From Turnera subulata (lineage: Eukaryota; Streptophyta; Magnoliopsida; Malpighiales; Passifloraceae), in assembly GCA_028386065.3 (NCBI GenBank), contig JAKUCV010003270.1:69927-133926 (forward strand): 64,000 nucleotides of DNA, written 5' to 3'. Both the position numbers and the translations under genes were made by a program. The notes below the pieces were generated by a model. That model had not been told where the DNA came from. It saw only the letters and a program-made list of their open reading frames with translations, and did no database searches. Below are positions 23,903 through 35,585 of this stretch, piece after piece. Numbering within the stretch: position 1 is the first letter of the stretch; each line of letters begins with the position of its first letter.

Positions 23903-23954
23903 TTGTTAAATATCTTTGTTACCAAAACAAAAAAAAAAATTGTTAAATATCTTT
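23903..23954 (+). repeat. A-tailed micro-insertion with 15-bp target duplication
   Basis: Identical repeats TTGTTAAATATCTTT at 23903-23917 and 23940-23954 flank a 22-nt insert, GTTACCAAAAC then eleven A. Confidence 0.7.
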
Positions 23955-25015
23955 TGGTCAAAGTAAAATAAATTTCATTTCATATCCAGTGGAGATGATT
24001 TGAAAGATGGAGAGATGTATGCAAGGATTGGTTGCAAGGAAATGCAACGCATGTTTTTGCCACTTGACAAATTGTGTCAATGATTAAAATGCTGGGGCTA
24101 ACAACTGTTAATTTTCGTTCTTTTTTAACAAAAAATCTATAATTTGTTACATATCTTGTTGTAATTGTAACAGTTTATATACGTATCTCAAGTAAGTGAA
24201 TTACAACTCTAAGATACTCCATAATACTTATCCCATACGACTGCCATTCATAAGTCTTGGTCTTCTGAAAGTGAAAATCCAATCAATCAATATAAGGAAG
24301 ATATCAGCTAAAAAATTATGATTCAAACTCCCAATAAAAACCTCCCATTGGGATTTTATTTTTTCACATTGAACACTAATGTGCAATGTCTTAAAATTAT
24401 TTTTTTAATAACACATATGGCAGGAAGTGTATGCGGTTCATGTTGGTCGAGCGAGGAAAGATTCATATTATTTTTTTACATTTTTGATGGTTCAATATAT
24501 GATCTTTCTCCAAATCAAAATCCGAGTGGCTGGATTTTTTTTGGTAAAAGTGTAAGATATTTGTAATCTTCAAACAAAATTCTTATAAACTAGTCCTTGT
24601 GACTAAAATTATTTGATAAAAAATATATCACAACACATCACTCACTCAGTAGAGAATCGTGTGAAAAGCTATATATTTTATTATGAAATACATAAATGTA
24701 TATATGAATTATGATTTCTAAAAAGTAACAATAACAACAGAAAAATGTATACTAAAAGGGCTAATAGTTGGAGGCGAACAAATGAGGTATAGTTGCTAAA
24801 TTGAATGCAAGCTTTTTTTTCTTTTTTTGCTTGCAGCTGCACTTGAAACCATGGTACCCATTTGTGTAATTTCCTGGGAAACGGAGTTGGGGATTTGTTT
24901 AACGGTGTTAGTTAGGTAAAGGAGGTGATTTCACATCTTTTTAAGTGCCGACACAGACGCTCATAAGGAAAATATTTAAAATACCGAAATGGACCAACAC
25001 GGAAGATGGGCCCCA

Positions 25016-25395
25016 GTACGTGCCTATAAACAAAAGCAAAACCCAAAAAAAAAAAAAGAGTAAGAAAACCGGTTGCTCACGTTTCTCGTCGATATATTCG
25101 CTTTGGCGAGTAATATAATAAACTTTTGTTTTGGGGGGAGGTGATTATAATTGCTTAGGGGGAGGCAAAAAGAAAAGCTAAAAAAGAAAATAGAGCACGT
25201 GATAAACACCGGCAGCAGAAATTTTCTGTGGATGGTGGTTAACATTACCGTGGGGCGGTGGGGCCCGTCACCCAAGGGGGCAAAAACTAAAACGTGTCAA
25301 GATCTGGTTAGATCTTGAAAGCGATGATCAACGGTGACGGATGTGTGTGTGTCTACGCCGGTGTAACACCAGTTTCACGTGGCGTACGTGGCTAG
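25016..25395. promoter_or_regulatory. Cluster of ACGT-core (G-box-like) motifs
   Basis: Within 380 bp there are TACGTG (25017), CACGTT, a full G-box CACGTG (25197), AACGTG (25292), CACGTGG (25377) and TACGTGG. Such motifs bind bHLH/bZIP factors, including MYC2. The cluster is 1.6-2.0 kb upstream of JAZ and 2.4 kb from the kinase gene. A role for either is inference. Confidence 0.35.
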
Positions 25396-27790
25396 CCTGG
25401 AGCCGGCCGTATTCTTTTCCTTTTATACGGCGATTTATCTTTATGTGCTCCTCGGCCCGACACGGCGACACAGCTAACCTATTAGTGTGAGATTCCCTAT
25501 ATTACTCGTGTCAAGTAAGGTGTGGTTTCGTTTCGGTATATTTTCATTTAACAGGGGAAAAGTTATTTTCTTTGCCCACTTTTTACTGCGAAAAGGAATA
25601 AAAGATGATTGGTTCTAGTTTAAGGTTTGGTCATCCAGCACCATTAACGTTAATGAAAGATCATTAGAGTGGACGGATTCGAAATGCTCTGCTAAATTCT
25701 ATTTTGGCGAGTGTTTAGCGTTTCCGTGACTTAAAAGTGAAGTGACATATTGTCTCTTAAGTCAACACATATACTTCCGGACGGGGTACAACTCTGGTTA
25801 TCCTTAGTTACAGTGACAAACTGTGATACGTTTGGGTATATTAATATATTAATCCTATCAATGACCCTTAAGTCAAATCATTACCGAGTTAAATATAGCT
25901 AATTAGGTTTACTAATTATGCTTACTTATTTTCAATACATTTCAATCAGTTTGCGAGAGTTTGTTTTGAAAGTTTCAAGTTGACTATTTCATTTTCAGAT
26001 GCTCGTGTGCCAATTCCTTAGCAACGAGGCCAAAAATATTGATAAACAAACTACAATTAAACCAATTAACCCCGTCATTTACCCTTATTTGTGTGTTTTT
26101 TGACTCCTAGTATCAAGGTCCGTTTATAGGCCAAACAATTACGCTAAGTAACCCGAAGAAAAAGAAGAAGAAGAGAGTAAATAATGTCCCATAGGCATAG
26201 ACTATTCAGAAAATAAAAAGTATCCGAGACCTTACAGATGTCAGTGTTATGGAGAACCCATAATTAACGCCCCATACCCACTTTCCTCGATGCCTAATGA
26301 CTCTTTCTAGGTTATTCAAATGCATGCATGGACAAAAATAAGCACCCTTGACTTGGAATCGCAATTGATTGCTTTGTTCTGTACAATAGCAGCCATATAG
26401 AAAACGTGGGTGTGTTTGGTGTCGCATTTCGTTGGCTACCTTGCAAAAAGACCAAGAGACGAACCATAAAAAATGGAGAAAAGATAGATCCAGAAAATAA
26501 GAGGAAGGTGGGGGTTGTATTAATTTTAAAGCCCACCTTTTGGACCAAACATGTCTCTAATTCTTTTTAATAGTTTGGTCTGCTAGGGTATATTTACTAT
26601 TTAGTCATTTTGGTCAGTGCGGTGGGAGTAGTAGGATAATATCATGCCTCCTGATGACTCGCCAAAATTCAACTCTTCCAGATTATATCCAAGGTTGATG
26701 GGAATTGGGATTTTTTTTTCAAACAATTAGCACATTGTCAACTGTATAAGTGCCAGTTCTCCGGAGAAAATTTCCCAGGGTAGATAAAATATATTATCAA
26801 GTCCATCCGGTAGAGTTGCTCTCTTTTTTTCCCATTCGATATCCAGAACTTTACTTCGACTAATGTAGATTTGACCTACGTTGCGCATTTGGGCTCCCAA
26901 CGAGAATTTCTTGCGTACACAAGAACTCGGACTCAAACTCGAAACCTCGCGTAAACGGAACCAAATCGCTCTTTAATCATAAAAGAATAATTAACCAATG
27001 GCCTTGTAGTTCATTGGCATTCTTGTATAAAAAAACACAGAGGGTGACATTTCAATGTTTGAGTCCCACCTTTGTGACTAATAAAAGTCATGGTTAAACA
27101 TCTGAAGCAAAGCAGTCTTGCTTCAACTTCGTTAAGTGACAAGTTAAGCTACGGATTCCAAGTACGGTATACGTTCTCCTTTATGGGTTGGTCAGTTGGT
27201 CTTGTTTAGATTTACAACTTGTCATGTGATTATTAGATCCAGCCACAGATGATTACTTGTTGGACCTGGAACTGGACCATCCTAAAATAATACAAAAGCC
27301 CAATTAAAGACAGCCCAATCCGTTAATCCTGTAAACAACTAAAATTGAAGACGATATATGGTTCATCAAGCAGATTCTGATAAAATGATGCATTGATGAG
27401 ATTTTTTTTGGTCGCACTGTTTAATGGAGATCGTAAGGAGTCCTTCAATACATTTCATGAGCTATAGTTCATTGGCTATATTCTTTTATTGGTTAATTAT
27501 TGTGAGTATATTACTATATTCAATTCATGAGGGAAAGAAATGGACTTTGACCATTTCAAACTCGAGGATTCCCACTAGTTTTGTCTTGCTAATAAGGCGC
27601 TCATCTCCCTCTCAATCTAAGGCTCTCTTGCACTTGCCCCCAAAGCAAAGAAACAAAACACCATGAAGTATGAAGAGGCCAGTATGAACCAATGCAGAAA
27701 GCGAAAAAAGAGGAAAAAAACACAAAGTCCCACAAAAAAGGAAAAGAAAATTTACATAGGCAAATGTTGTCAAACGTTTCTGGATAACTG

Positions 27791-29997
27791 ATGGCCTTGG
27801 ATTGGCAACTCCGGCCAATTCTTTTTCCCGTTGTAATGATTCTCGTTGTTCATCAATCTGCATTGACGTATTCAGTATCAGAATCAGAGGCTTTGATTCA
27901 GCTCAAGAACTCGTTCAACAACGCAACTGCACTTACTTCCTGGGTGCCTGGCTCTGACCCCTGCAGACGCGACTCCCTCTGGCTTGGTGTTCAATGTCTT
28001 GATGGCTCTGTCATGGGTCTGCGTCTCGAAAACATGGGTTTATCAGGAAACATTGATGTTGATGCTCTGGTTAATCTTCCCGGTCTCAGGAGCGTAAGCT
28101 TTGCTTACAACTCCTTCTCAGGTGCAATTCCTGAGCTTAACCGTTTAGGCTCCCTCCGGAACTTGTACCTGGGAGGCAATCAATTTTCAGGCATTATTCC
28201 ATCAGATTTCTTCTCCAAAATGAGGTCACTCAAGAAAATCTCTCTTTCTGATAACAAGTTTGAAGGAGACATCCCATCATCCTTAACCGAGTTGTCCAGG
28301 CTAACAGAATTGCTTCTAGAGAACAATCAATTCAGTGGCAATGTTCCATCCATGGAGCAGCCAACGTTGAAGTTACTCAACGTATCGTTTAACAAATTGA
28401 AGGGAGAATTACCCTCCAGCGTAGCTAGATTTGGTGTTAGTTCCTTCGAAGGAAATCCTGACCTTTGTGGAGATGGTACTGGTAGGGAGTGTAAAGCTGC
28501 CACATTTGAGCCACCACCACCCCACATTCCTATAATTCCTAACGTTGATAAACATAACAGTGATAGTGCTCGATTTAAACGAGCAATTGCAGCGTTCATA
28601 ATAATGGGGATTATGGTTGTTGCTGTGGTAGCGGTGATAATCGCCAATATATTAAGGAAAAAGAAGCACGTCGAGCCTATAGAAAAGCCTAGGGAGGCAA
28701 ACCCAGATGCTGCTGAGATACAGGTTGCTGTATCGGAGTCAGGATCTGTATCCAAGTCTGGTGGATCAAGCCGTAAAGGTTCTCAACGCGGGGGTGGTGT
28801 AGGAGAATTAGTGATGGTGAATGATGAAAAGGGTATCATTGGGATGCCTGATTTGATGAAAGCTGCCGCAGAGATACTTGGAAATGGGAGCTTGGGGTCT
28901 TCATATAAGGCTGCGCTGGCTTCAGGGATAGTGGTTGTGGTTAAGAGAATGAGAAGCATGAATGGGTTGGATAGGGATGGATTTGATGCAGAGTTGAAAA
29001 AGCTTGGAAATCTGCGGCATCCTAATGTTTTGCCACCATTGGCATTTCATTTCCGGAAGGAAGAGAAGCTGGTGATCTATGAGTATATCCCTAAAGGCAG
29101 CTTGCAGTTCTTGCTGCATGGTAGGAAAGTTTTTTCCCATTCTGTTTTGATATGTGTAATTTTATGACATGAATCTAGCTATGCTTCTCTATCTGAATAT
29201 TTATGCGTATTTCCTGAATTACATTTTCTTCAGCTGACAAAGGACCATCACAAGATTGGTCTACCCGTCTCAAGATTGTTAAAGGGATTGCAAGAGGGCT
29301 GGCTTATCTTCACGCAGAGCTTGCTTTTGCTGACCTGCCTCATGGGAATCTCAAATCCAGCAATGTCCTTCTCCATCCTGACAACGAGCCATTGCTTTCA
29401 GAATTTGGATTTAGTCCAATGACCTACACCACAAATTCCATGGTATCACAGGCACTGTTTGCCTACAAGTCCCCTGAGGTTCCCCGATATGGGCTGTCAC
29501 CAAAATGTGATGTCTATTGTTTAGGAATCATCATTCTCGAAATCGTTACTGGGAAATTTCCTTCTCAGTATCTCAGCACTGCAAAGGAAGGGACTGATGT
29601 AGTCCAACTGGTGGCATCTGCAATGTCTGAAGGGAAAGAACAAGAATTGGTTGACCCAAGAATTACCAACGCCAAGAATTCACTTGGTCAGGTCACTAAG
29701 ATGCTTCGTATTGGGGCTGCCTGCGTTGAAAGTAATCCTGAAATACGTTTAGAAATGAAAGAAGCACTACGGAGGATAGAAGAGATAACAGCAGAGGATG
29801 GTACCGCATCAGAAGTGATGGATTCTCCGGATACAAGTTTTTCCGGTAGCCAACAAGCTAATGGTGAGGACTCGAGGAGGAGGAGAGATAAATCGGACAG
29901 CTTACATGAATCAACAGAAAGCTTTATGGACATATCTGCACAACTGGATCAGGATCAGGTTTCCTATACCATCTCACTAAATAGCCATGAACAATGA
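27791..29997 (+). CDS. PRK: PRK-type LRR receptor-like kinase (probable pseudokinase), two exons
   Basis: Plasma-membrane receptor of the LRR-III, pollen-receptor-kinase-like group. Exons 27791-29120 and 29234-29997 join in phase 1 to 697 aa. The order is: signal peptide (about 1-27), LRR N-cap (SEALIQLKNSFNNATALTSW), five to six LRRs with LSGNI, FSGAIPE and FEGDIPSS cores (about 70-215), FEGNPDLCG cap, Ser/Pro linker, membrane helix (about 264-288), basic stop-transfer and a Ser/Gly-rich juxtamembrane part. The kinase region (about 355-620) has LGNGSLGSSYKAAL and the ATP-binding Lys (VVVVKRM, about 385). However, HRD is replaced by HGN (480-482) and DFG by EFG (500-502), so catalysis is doubtful, as in many PRKs. 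PRKs act with RopGEFs in pollen-tube growth. This assignment rests on family similarity. Confidence 0.88.
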
Positions 29998-32900
29998 CAC
30001 TATATGGAATTTAAAAAAAAAAAATTAGTGGAAAGGTTCAAAATCAGTTTGATGAGACAAAGAAGAGCAGCACCAGGATCTGCTGTGATACTGATTCCCT
30101 TAGGCACCCTATTCGAGATTTTGCAAATACAGTGAAAAAAAATTTGGTGGATGCAATGCACATGTACAGATGTGCTGTACGCGTAGCGTAACCACGCACA
30201 CACACAAAAAAAACCTCTGTATTCCCTCTTTTAATTAGTTAGGTTTTTCTTTCTTTTTTTTTTTTTAAATGTTTCTCCAATTCTCATTCAATATCATAGT
30301 TGTAATCCATAGCCAGAACATTCCTGGTTAAAGGAGAGTTAGGGGTTCTCTTTAACCTTGTCACAGGTCTTCTTAGTTCTTGGCAGAACATATTGTACAT
30401 GCTTCTCCTCCTCTTTCTTTCTATTCATTTTGTTTTGTATCTCTTTTGGTATTGTACATCCTTCTTGTAGTGATCAATTCGGCAATATATAGTGACTTCT
30501 TTTACATCAAACATGCGTGATACACTGCAAGAATTCAGGTTTACGCCAAAACCTGCAATTCTGTTCAAGTTTGTGTGCAGTAGGACTTTGCAAAGATGAG
30601 AAGGCTTCTAATTGCTTTTTGCCATTTCCTGCATCACTATCTTATTAAAAAAATGGCTTTGTCTTGGATGTTAGCTAATGATACACAATAAAAGAGGTCC
30701 CTGGTGCAGTACTTAGTACTTTAATGAACACAAAAGTGGCAAAAAGAGGGGGAAAAAAAAAGCAGATAAAAGAAGAGTTGCAGCCACTTCAAAATCTGAT
30801 TGAATGAATATAAATTTTGTTAAATGGGTGAAGCCAAAATGCATACAGTTTTGGAATACAGCTTGAGGATCTAATTGGGACTCCCAAGTAAGTACAACTC
30901 ATTGACAGATTAGAGAGACACAATAGTCAACCCATCCTTGCCTCATAATAATAACTCACTCCAGCTGGAGATATCAGAAACTACTATTTAAAATGGTTCA
31001 GATTTGTAGGATCTTAACCTGGCACACAACAATGCACCCACTATCACGCTGTTATTTAGCCACATACACTGTCTTGTAATGTAACAGTACATTCCCATAT
31101 TTCATGGTTAATATACAAAACCTTACTTGCTGTGCTGCTCAGTACAGGGAATTCTTGGATACAGAGATGATTTTTGCCAGCTCATTTATTTAGATGATGA
31201 ATCAGTAGTTTCCTGGTTTGAAAAACATGAAGACCTATAGTACGGCCATGCATTTCTTTTTCCAAATCAACCTGCAGCTGTACCACTCGTGCAACTCCAA
31301 TTCAAAACTATTTTCCCCTTCTCTAGATTGTCAGTTAATTTAATCAAACTCTGATTAGTCCAGGAAGGCAAACCCACATTGCATATGATTTCTAGCGAAT
31401 TTTGCAGAATCGGAGGGGAAAAAAAAATGATAGAGAGAATGTGATGTTACTGACCCTGCAGATATCATCATCTTCTTACATCCCTAAACAAAAGTGCCAC
31501 CACCATGCATATGCATCATCTTAATGCGCTGCTAATTCTACACATTTCTCAATGATTCCATGATATATAAATTATGCCTTTTGTAAACAAAATTAGCGTA
31601 CGTGCAACCATGTATGCACGTGAATTTTGGACTGTCTTGGCAGTGGATGAGTTGACCTCATTAATTTTCATTGATTAATCTTAGTGGTTTTCTGTCGGGT
31701 TTAGTAGCATAGGTAAGATGGGGAAACACCCAATTCCGCCAATTATTTGGTAGTAACTGGCATATAGCAATATAGCATAGCAAGTGAATGTATAGGCAAG
31801 CTAGTAGCCAGCACATTTAGCTCTTTCTTGGCTGTACTCAACCCCCTAGTGCTCTTCATTTGTGGCTAGCAAATCGTTTCTTGTCTTTCGTCTTTCTCTA
31901 GTAGAGTACCTCACAGAAGGAAAAACAGTGCAAAGTTTAAAACTATAAAGGGAGGGGGATTAAGAAATAAAGATCCACCCCTCATTGGTGGACTCCAGCT
32001 TGATATTCAAAGAGCCCAATTACGTAGTCATACATACTACTTGCCAATTTTAATGGACTTGGACTTGTCCGAAGCTTCGAAAAAGTTGTCTAGGTCTTAT
32101 TGTTGCCCAGTCTGCCAAAGTTAGGGCCATGACGTTGACTTTGATTTCTCAAATTTAAATATTTATTCAAAATGGATGGTATAATAATCTTATGATTTAA
32201 GAGAGAAAAAAAAAGACCATCCAAGAAGCGGCCGCCGCTGCTGGTAGGATAAATAAACACAATCTATAAGTCTTCATCTTAGGAAGTATTTAACCTTTCT
32301 CATTCTTTAGGGTCATATCATAATTGGAGTTTTTCCATAACGAGATGAAAGGAACGTGGATTCATAAGATATTAGCAGCAATTTCTATTAATGTCCTTCA
32401 ACGATCACTTGTACAAAAATAACAATAGATCTTTGCTTTAATGCAATCCTTTCCTAGTCAACTTCTTTGATTATCTCCCCCCATAATCTTTGAGTTGCTT
32501 AATTAAAAGAATAGCTTCTTCAAAAGAGCGTTTAGTAGGTTAAAGAAAGACAGTGAAAAGCTACTACTCCTCTTTTTTCTCTTTCTTCCTACACTAGAGA
32601 AACAAAGTAGCAATTTCTCTTTCCATCAAAAAAAAAAAAAGGCAAGATACCATTTTTTTGATCACAAAAAGGGTGATGGTATGATTGGAAAGTTAGAAGA
32701 AGCAAGATTCCTGGCAATTTCGCCGGCATATGGCAACGATAGATTCCACCGGTGGCGGGCATTCAAGTCAAGTTGTCAAAAGTTGAAGTCTTATTGGCCG
32801 AGTTCAAAATCAAACACAACCCCCCCCTTTCGCTGTCTCATTTTCCCTCACACTGTCACACACAAAAACAAAAAGAAAGAAAATCGGATTCAGACAAAAA

Positions 32901-33692
32901 AAATCCAACCGCAGCTGCCTTACAAGACTAAAAAACACCGCGAAATAGTAGTAAACTGAAGTCTTCCCAATATTATTACACGACATCATCAAAAAAAAAC
33001 AAACAACACTAGTTTATAGATAGATAGAAAGAAAGAAAATCTAGAAGTCTTAGTTAGAACACCCAAGCAAACAACATGTCACGCACCCTATTCTCCTATC
33101 TCCTCCATCTCCCACTCTATTAGTCTCCTCCTCTTCCTCCTCTCTCTCTCTCTCTCCAAGTAATTTCTTTTCTTCTCCTTCTCCTTGCTAGCCCCACCAC
33201 CACCTCATCACCACCACCAAAAGAACCACCATTCAATTCAATCAGCGCTCTTTTTTCCACAAGATTCCAAAAGATATTTCCTCCATCCTTTTCTTTTTGC
33301 CCTTAAAAATCCATTCCTCAAGACTTTAGCAAAAAAAGAAAAAAAAAACACTTTCCTCCAAATTTTTTTAACTTAACTGGCTTAGAGTGTAACGACAGTT
33401 ATCTTTGATCTTTCCTTGCTTATTATTATGCCAATAAACAACATTCAAAGATAACAGTTCATTTCTTTAGACCAGCCCAATAAATATAATCCCTTCTTTT
33501 TTCCTTAATTATCATTTATCAAAGCCACCCCAAATGTTATTATTATTATTCCAGTCCTTGCCCTTCTTTCTTCCCCTGCTATTCTAATTCAATCAGCATC
33601 AACTAAAAATCATCAAGAACCGATCTTTTTTTGTACCCAGATATTCTTGTACTGCAAGAATCAACAGGGAACTAGTGAAGTATTCAACTATC
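29998..33692. other. Spacer with EXO70 promoter and 5' UTR
   Basis: No gene is supported in 3.7 kb. The stretch 33100-33180 is CT-rich with (CT)n at about 33142-33156, and poly-A/T tracts are common. The last 600 bp probably include the EXO70 5' UTR. Confidence 0.5.
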
Positions 33693-35585
33693 ATGGAACC
33701 ACCAGAGAACAGCTCCACCGCAGGAGGAGGAGGAGGAGGGTTTGAGGATGCTAAGAAGATAATTCTCCGGTGGGACTCGTCGGCGTCGGAGGAGGCAAGA
33801 GACAAGATGATTTTCAACGGCGATCGTCAAGAAGTGGATCGTTACCTGCAAGCGGTGGACGAAATTCAAAAGTCGCTTTCTTCCACATCCATCTCCGACG
33901 CCGGCGGGGAGGATCAGGAGAAGGTCAACTCGGCCATCCAGATCGCCATGGCCAGGCTTGAAGACGAGTTCCGTAACATTCTCCTCACCCACACAAGCCC
34001 ACTTGAGGAAGACGCACTTAACACCGCCGCCGACTACAGCTCCTCCTCTTCCCACTACTCCTCCGCTGCCGCCGCTGAAAGGACCGGGAACGAGTTCGAC
34101 GACGAAGATAACGAGAGCACCACCCTTGATCTTACAGATCCGATAAGAAGAGCTGACTCCAGCTCCGGCAGCACCGTGAGCAGCTACCGATCCACGAGCA
34201 GCATCCGGGAGATCGATCTGATACCGGCGGAGGCGGTTTCCGATCTCCAGAGTATAGCGAGGAGGATGGTGTCGTCTGGGTACTTGAGGGAGTGTATTCA
34301 GGTGTACGGTAGCGTGAGGAAGTCGGCGGTGGATGCGAGTTTTAGGAGGCTGGGGATTGAGAAGTTGAGTATAGGGGATATCCAGAGGCTGGAGTGGGAT
34401 GCCTTGGAGACCAAGATCAGGAGGTGGATTAGGGCGGCTAGGGTTTGTGTTAGGATTCTGTTTGCTAGTGAGAAGAAGCTGTGTGAGGAGATCTTCTATG
34501 GGATTGGTACTGCTATTGATGATGCTTGCTTTATGGAGACGGTTAAAGGTCCTGCTATCCAGTTGTTCAACTTTGCAGAGGCTATAAGTATAAGCAGGAG
34601 GTCCCCTGAGAAGATGTTCAAGATTCTGGACTTGCATGATGCTTTGATGGACTTGTTGCCTGATATTGAGGTGGTTTTTGAGTCCAAGTCGGCTGATTCT
34701 ATTCGGGTTCAGGCAGCAGAGATTCTGTCAAGATTGGCCGAGGCTGCTAGAGGGATTCTGTCTGAGTTTGAGAATGCTGTCTTGCGCGAGCCTTCCAGGG
34801 TTCCTGTCCCTGGTGGGACAATTCATCCCTTGACGAGGTATGTGATGAACTACATCAGCTTGATCTCGGATTATAAACAGACCTTGATTGAGCTTATTAT
34901 GTCAAAGCCTTCTACTGGTTCAAGATATTCGGGGGATCCAACCACCCCGGATATGGAATTTGCTGAGTTAGAGGGGAAGACCCCGCTAGCGCTTCACTTG
35001 ATTTGGATTATTGTGATTTTGCAATTCAATTTGGATGGCAAGTCCAAGCATTACAAGGATGCAGCATTAGCTCATTTGTTTATGATGAATAATGTTCATT
35101 ACATAGTTCAGAAAGTTAAAGGGTCGCCGGAATTGAGGGAAATGATTGGAGATGATTACTTGAGGAAACTAACAGGAAAGTTCAGGCAATCAGCGACTAG
35201 TTACCAGAGAGCAACCTGGGTGAGTGTGTTGTATTGTCTGAGAGATGAGGGGTTACATGTCAGTGGGAGTTTCTCTTCTGGGGTGTCAAAGAGTGCTCTG
35301 AGAGAGAGATTCAAGACCTTCAATGCTATGTTTGAGGAGGTTCACAGGACTCAAGCAACATGGTTGATACCGGATTCTCAACTTAGGGAGGAGCTTCGAA
35401 TTTCGATTTCTGAGAAGTTGATCCCAGCATATAGGTCATTTCTTGGGCGGTTCAGGAGCCATATAGAGAGTGGAAGGCACCCAGAGAACTATATCAAGTA
35501 CTCGGTGGAAGATTTGGAGAGTGCTGTCTTGGATTTCTTCGAGGGGTGCCCTGTATCTCAACACCTTAGAAGGAGATCTCAGTGA
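33693..35585 (+). CDS. EXO70: EXO70 exocyst subunit (EXO70D-like), single exon
   Basis: Exocyst component that tethers secretory or autophagy-related vesicles to membranes. It is a 630-aa single-exon gene, typical of plant EXO70s outside the A clade. The N-terminus MEPPENSS, the poly-Gly run and IILRWDSSASEEARDKMIF followed by QEVDRYLQAVDEIQ resemble EXO70D proteins (from memory, so moderate). The stretch NSAIQIAMARLEDEFRNIL precedes a low-complexity Ser/Ala/Asp/Glu linker (about 105-175). The EXO70 helical domain (about 250-615) includes VPGGTIHPLTRYVMNYI, HLIWIIVILQFNLDGKS, FMMNNVHYIVQKVKGS and IPAYRSFLGRF. ATG 33693 is the first ATG in frame, and GTG upstream is unlikely. Codon use is GC-rich at the 5' end. 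Confidence 0.93.
   Translation: MEPPENSSTAGGGGGGFEDAKKIILRWDSSASEEARDKMIFNGDRQEVDRYLQAVDEIQKSLSSTSISDAGGEDQEKVNSAIQIAMARLEDEFRNILLTHTSPLEEDALNTAADYSSSSSHYSSAAAAERTGNEFDDEDNESTTLDLTDPIRRADSSSGSTVSSYRSTSSIREIDLIPAEAVSDLQSIARRMVSSGYLRECIQVYGSVRKSAVDASFRRLGIEKLSIGDIQRLEWDALETKIRRWIRAARVCVRILFASEKKLCEEIFYGIGTAIDDACFMETVKGPAIQLFNFAEAISISRRSPEKMFKILDLHDALMDLLPDIEVVFESKSADSIRVQAAEILSRLAEAARGILSEFENAVLREPSRVPVPGGTIHPLTRYVMNYISLISDYKQTLIELIMSKPSTGSRYSGDPTTPDMEFAELEGKTPLALHLIWIIVILQFNLDGKSKHYKDAALAHLFMMNNVHYIVQKVKGSPELREMIGDDYLRKLTGKFRQSATSYQRATWVSVLYCLRDEGLHVSGSFSSGVSKSALRERFKTFNAMFEEVHRTQATWLIPDSQLREELRISISEKLIPAYRSFLGRFRSHIESGRHPENYIKYSVEDLESAVLDFFEGCPVSQHLRRRSQ

Larger units (their letters stand above)
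23385..27790. other. JAZ promoter side and long AT-rich spacer
   Basis: No coding region is supported in 4.4 kb. A TATA-like TTATATT lies near 23560 on the minus strand, 170 bp upstream of the JAZ start. A cluster of ACGT-core motifs lies at 25016-25395 and one A-tailed micro-insertion at 23903-23954. The part next to 27790 should hold the receptor-kinase promoter. Confidence 0.5.

Noticed and set aside
26930..27090. tRNA-promoter-like words (GTTTGAGTCC, TAGTTCATTGG) suggesting one or two SINEs
   Set aside because: The A and B boxes are imperfect, no target duplication or tail was found, and the spacing is not convincing.
33684..34637. 317-codon open frame antisense to EXO70
   Set aside because: It is a shadow of the GC-rich EXO70 coding strand. 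It has no recognisable domain and no start context.
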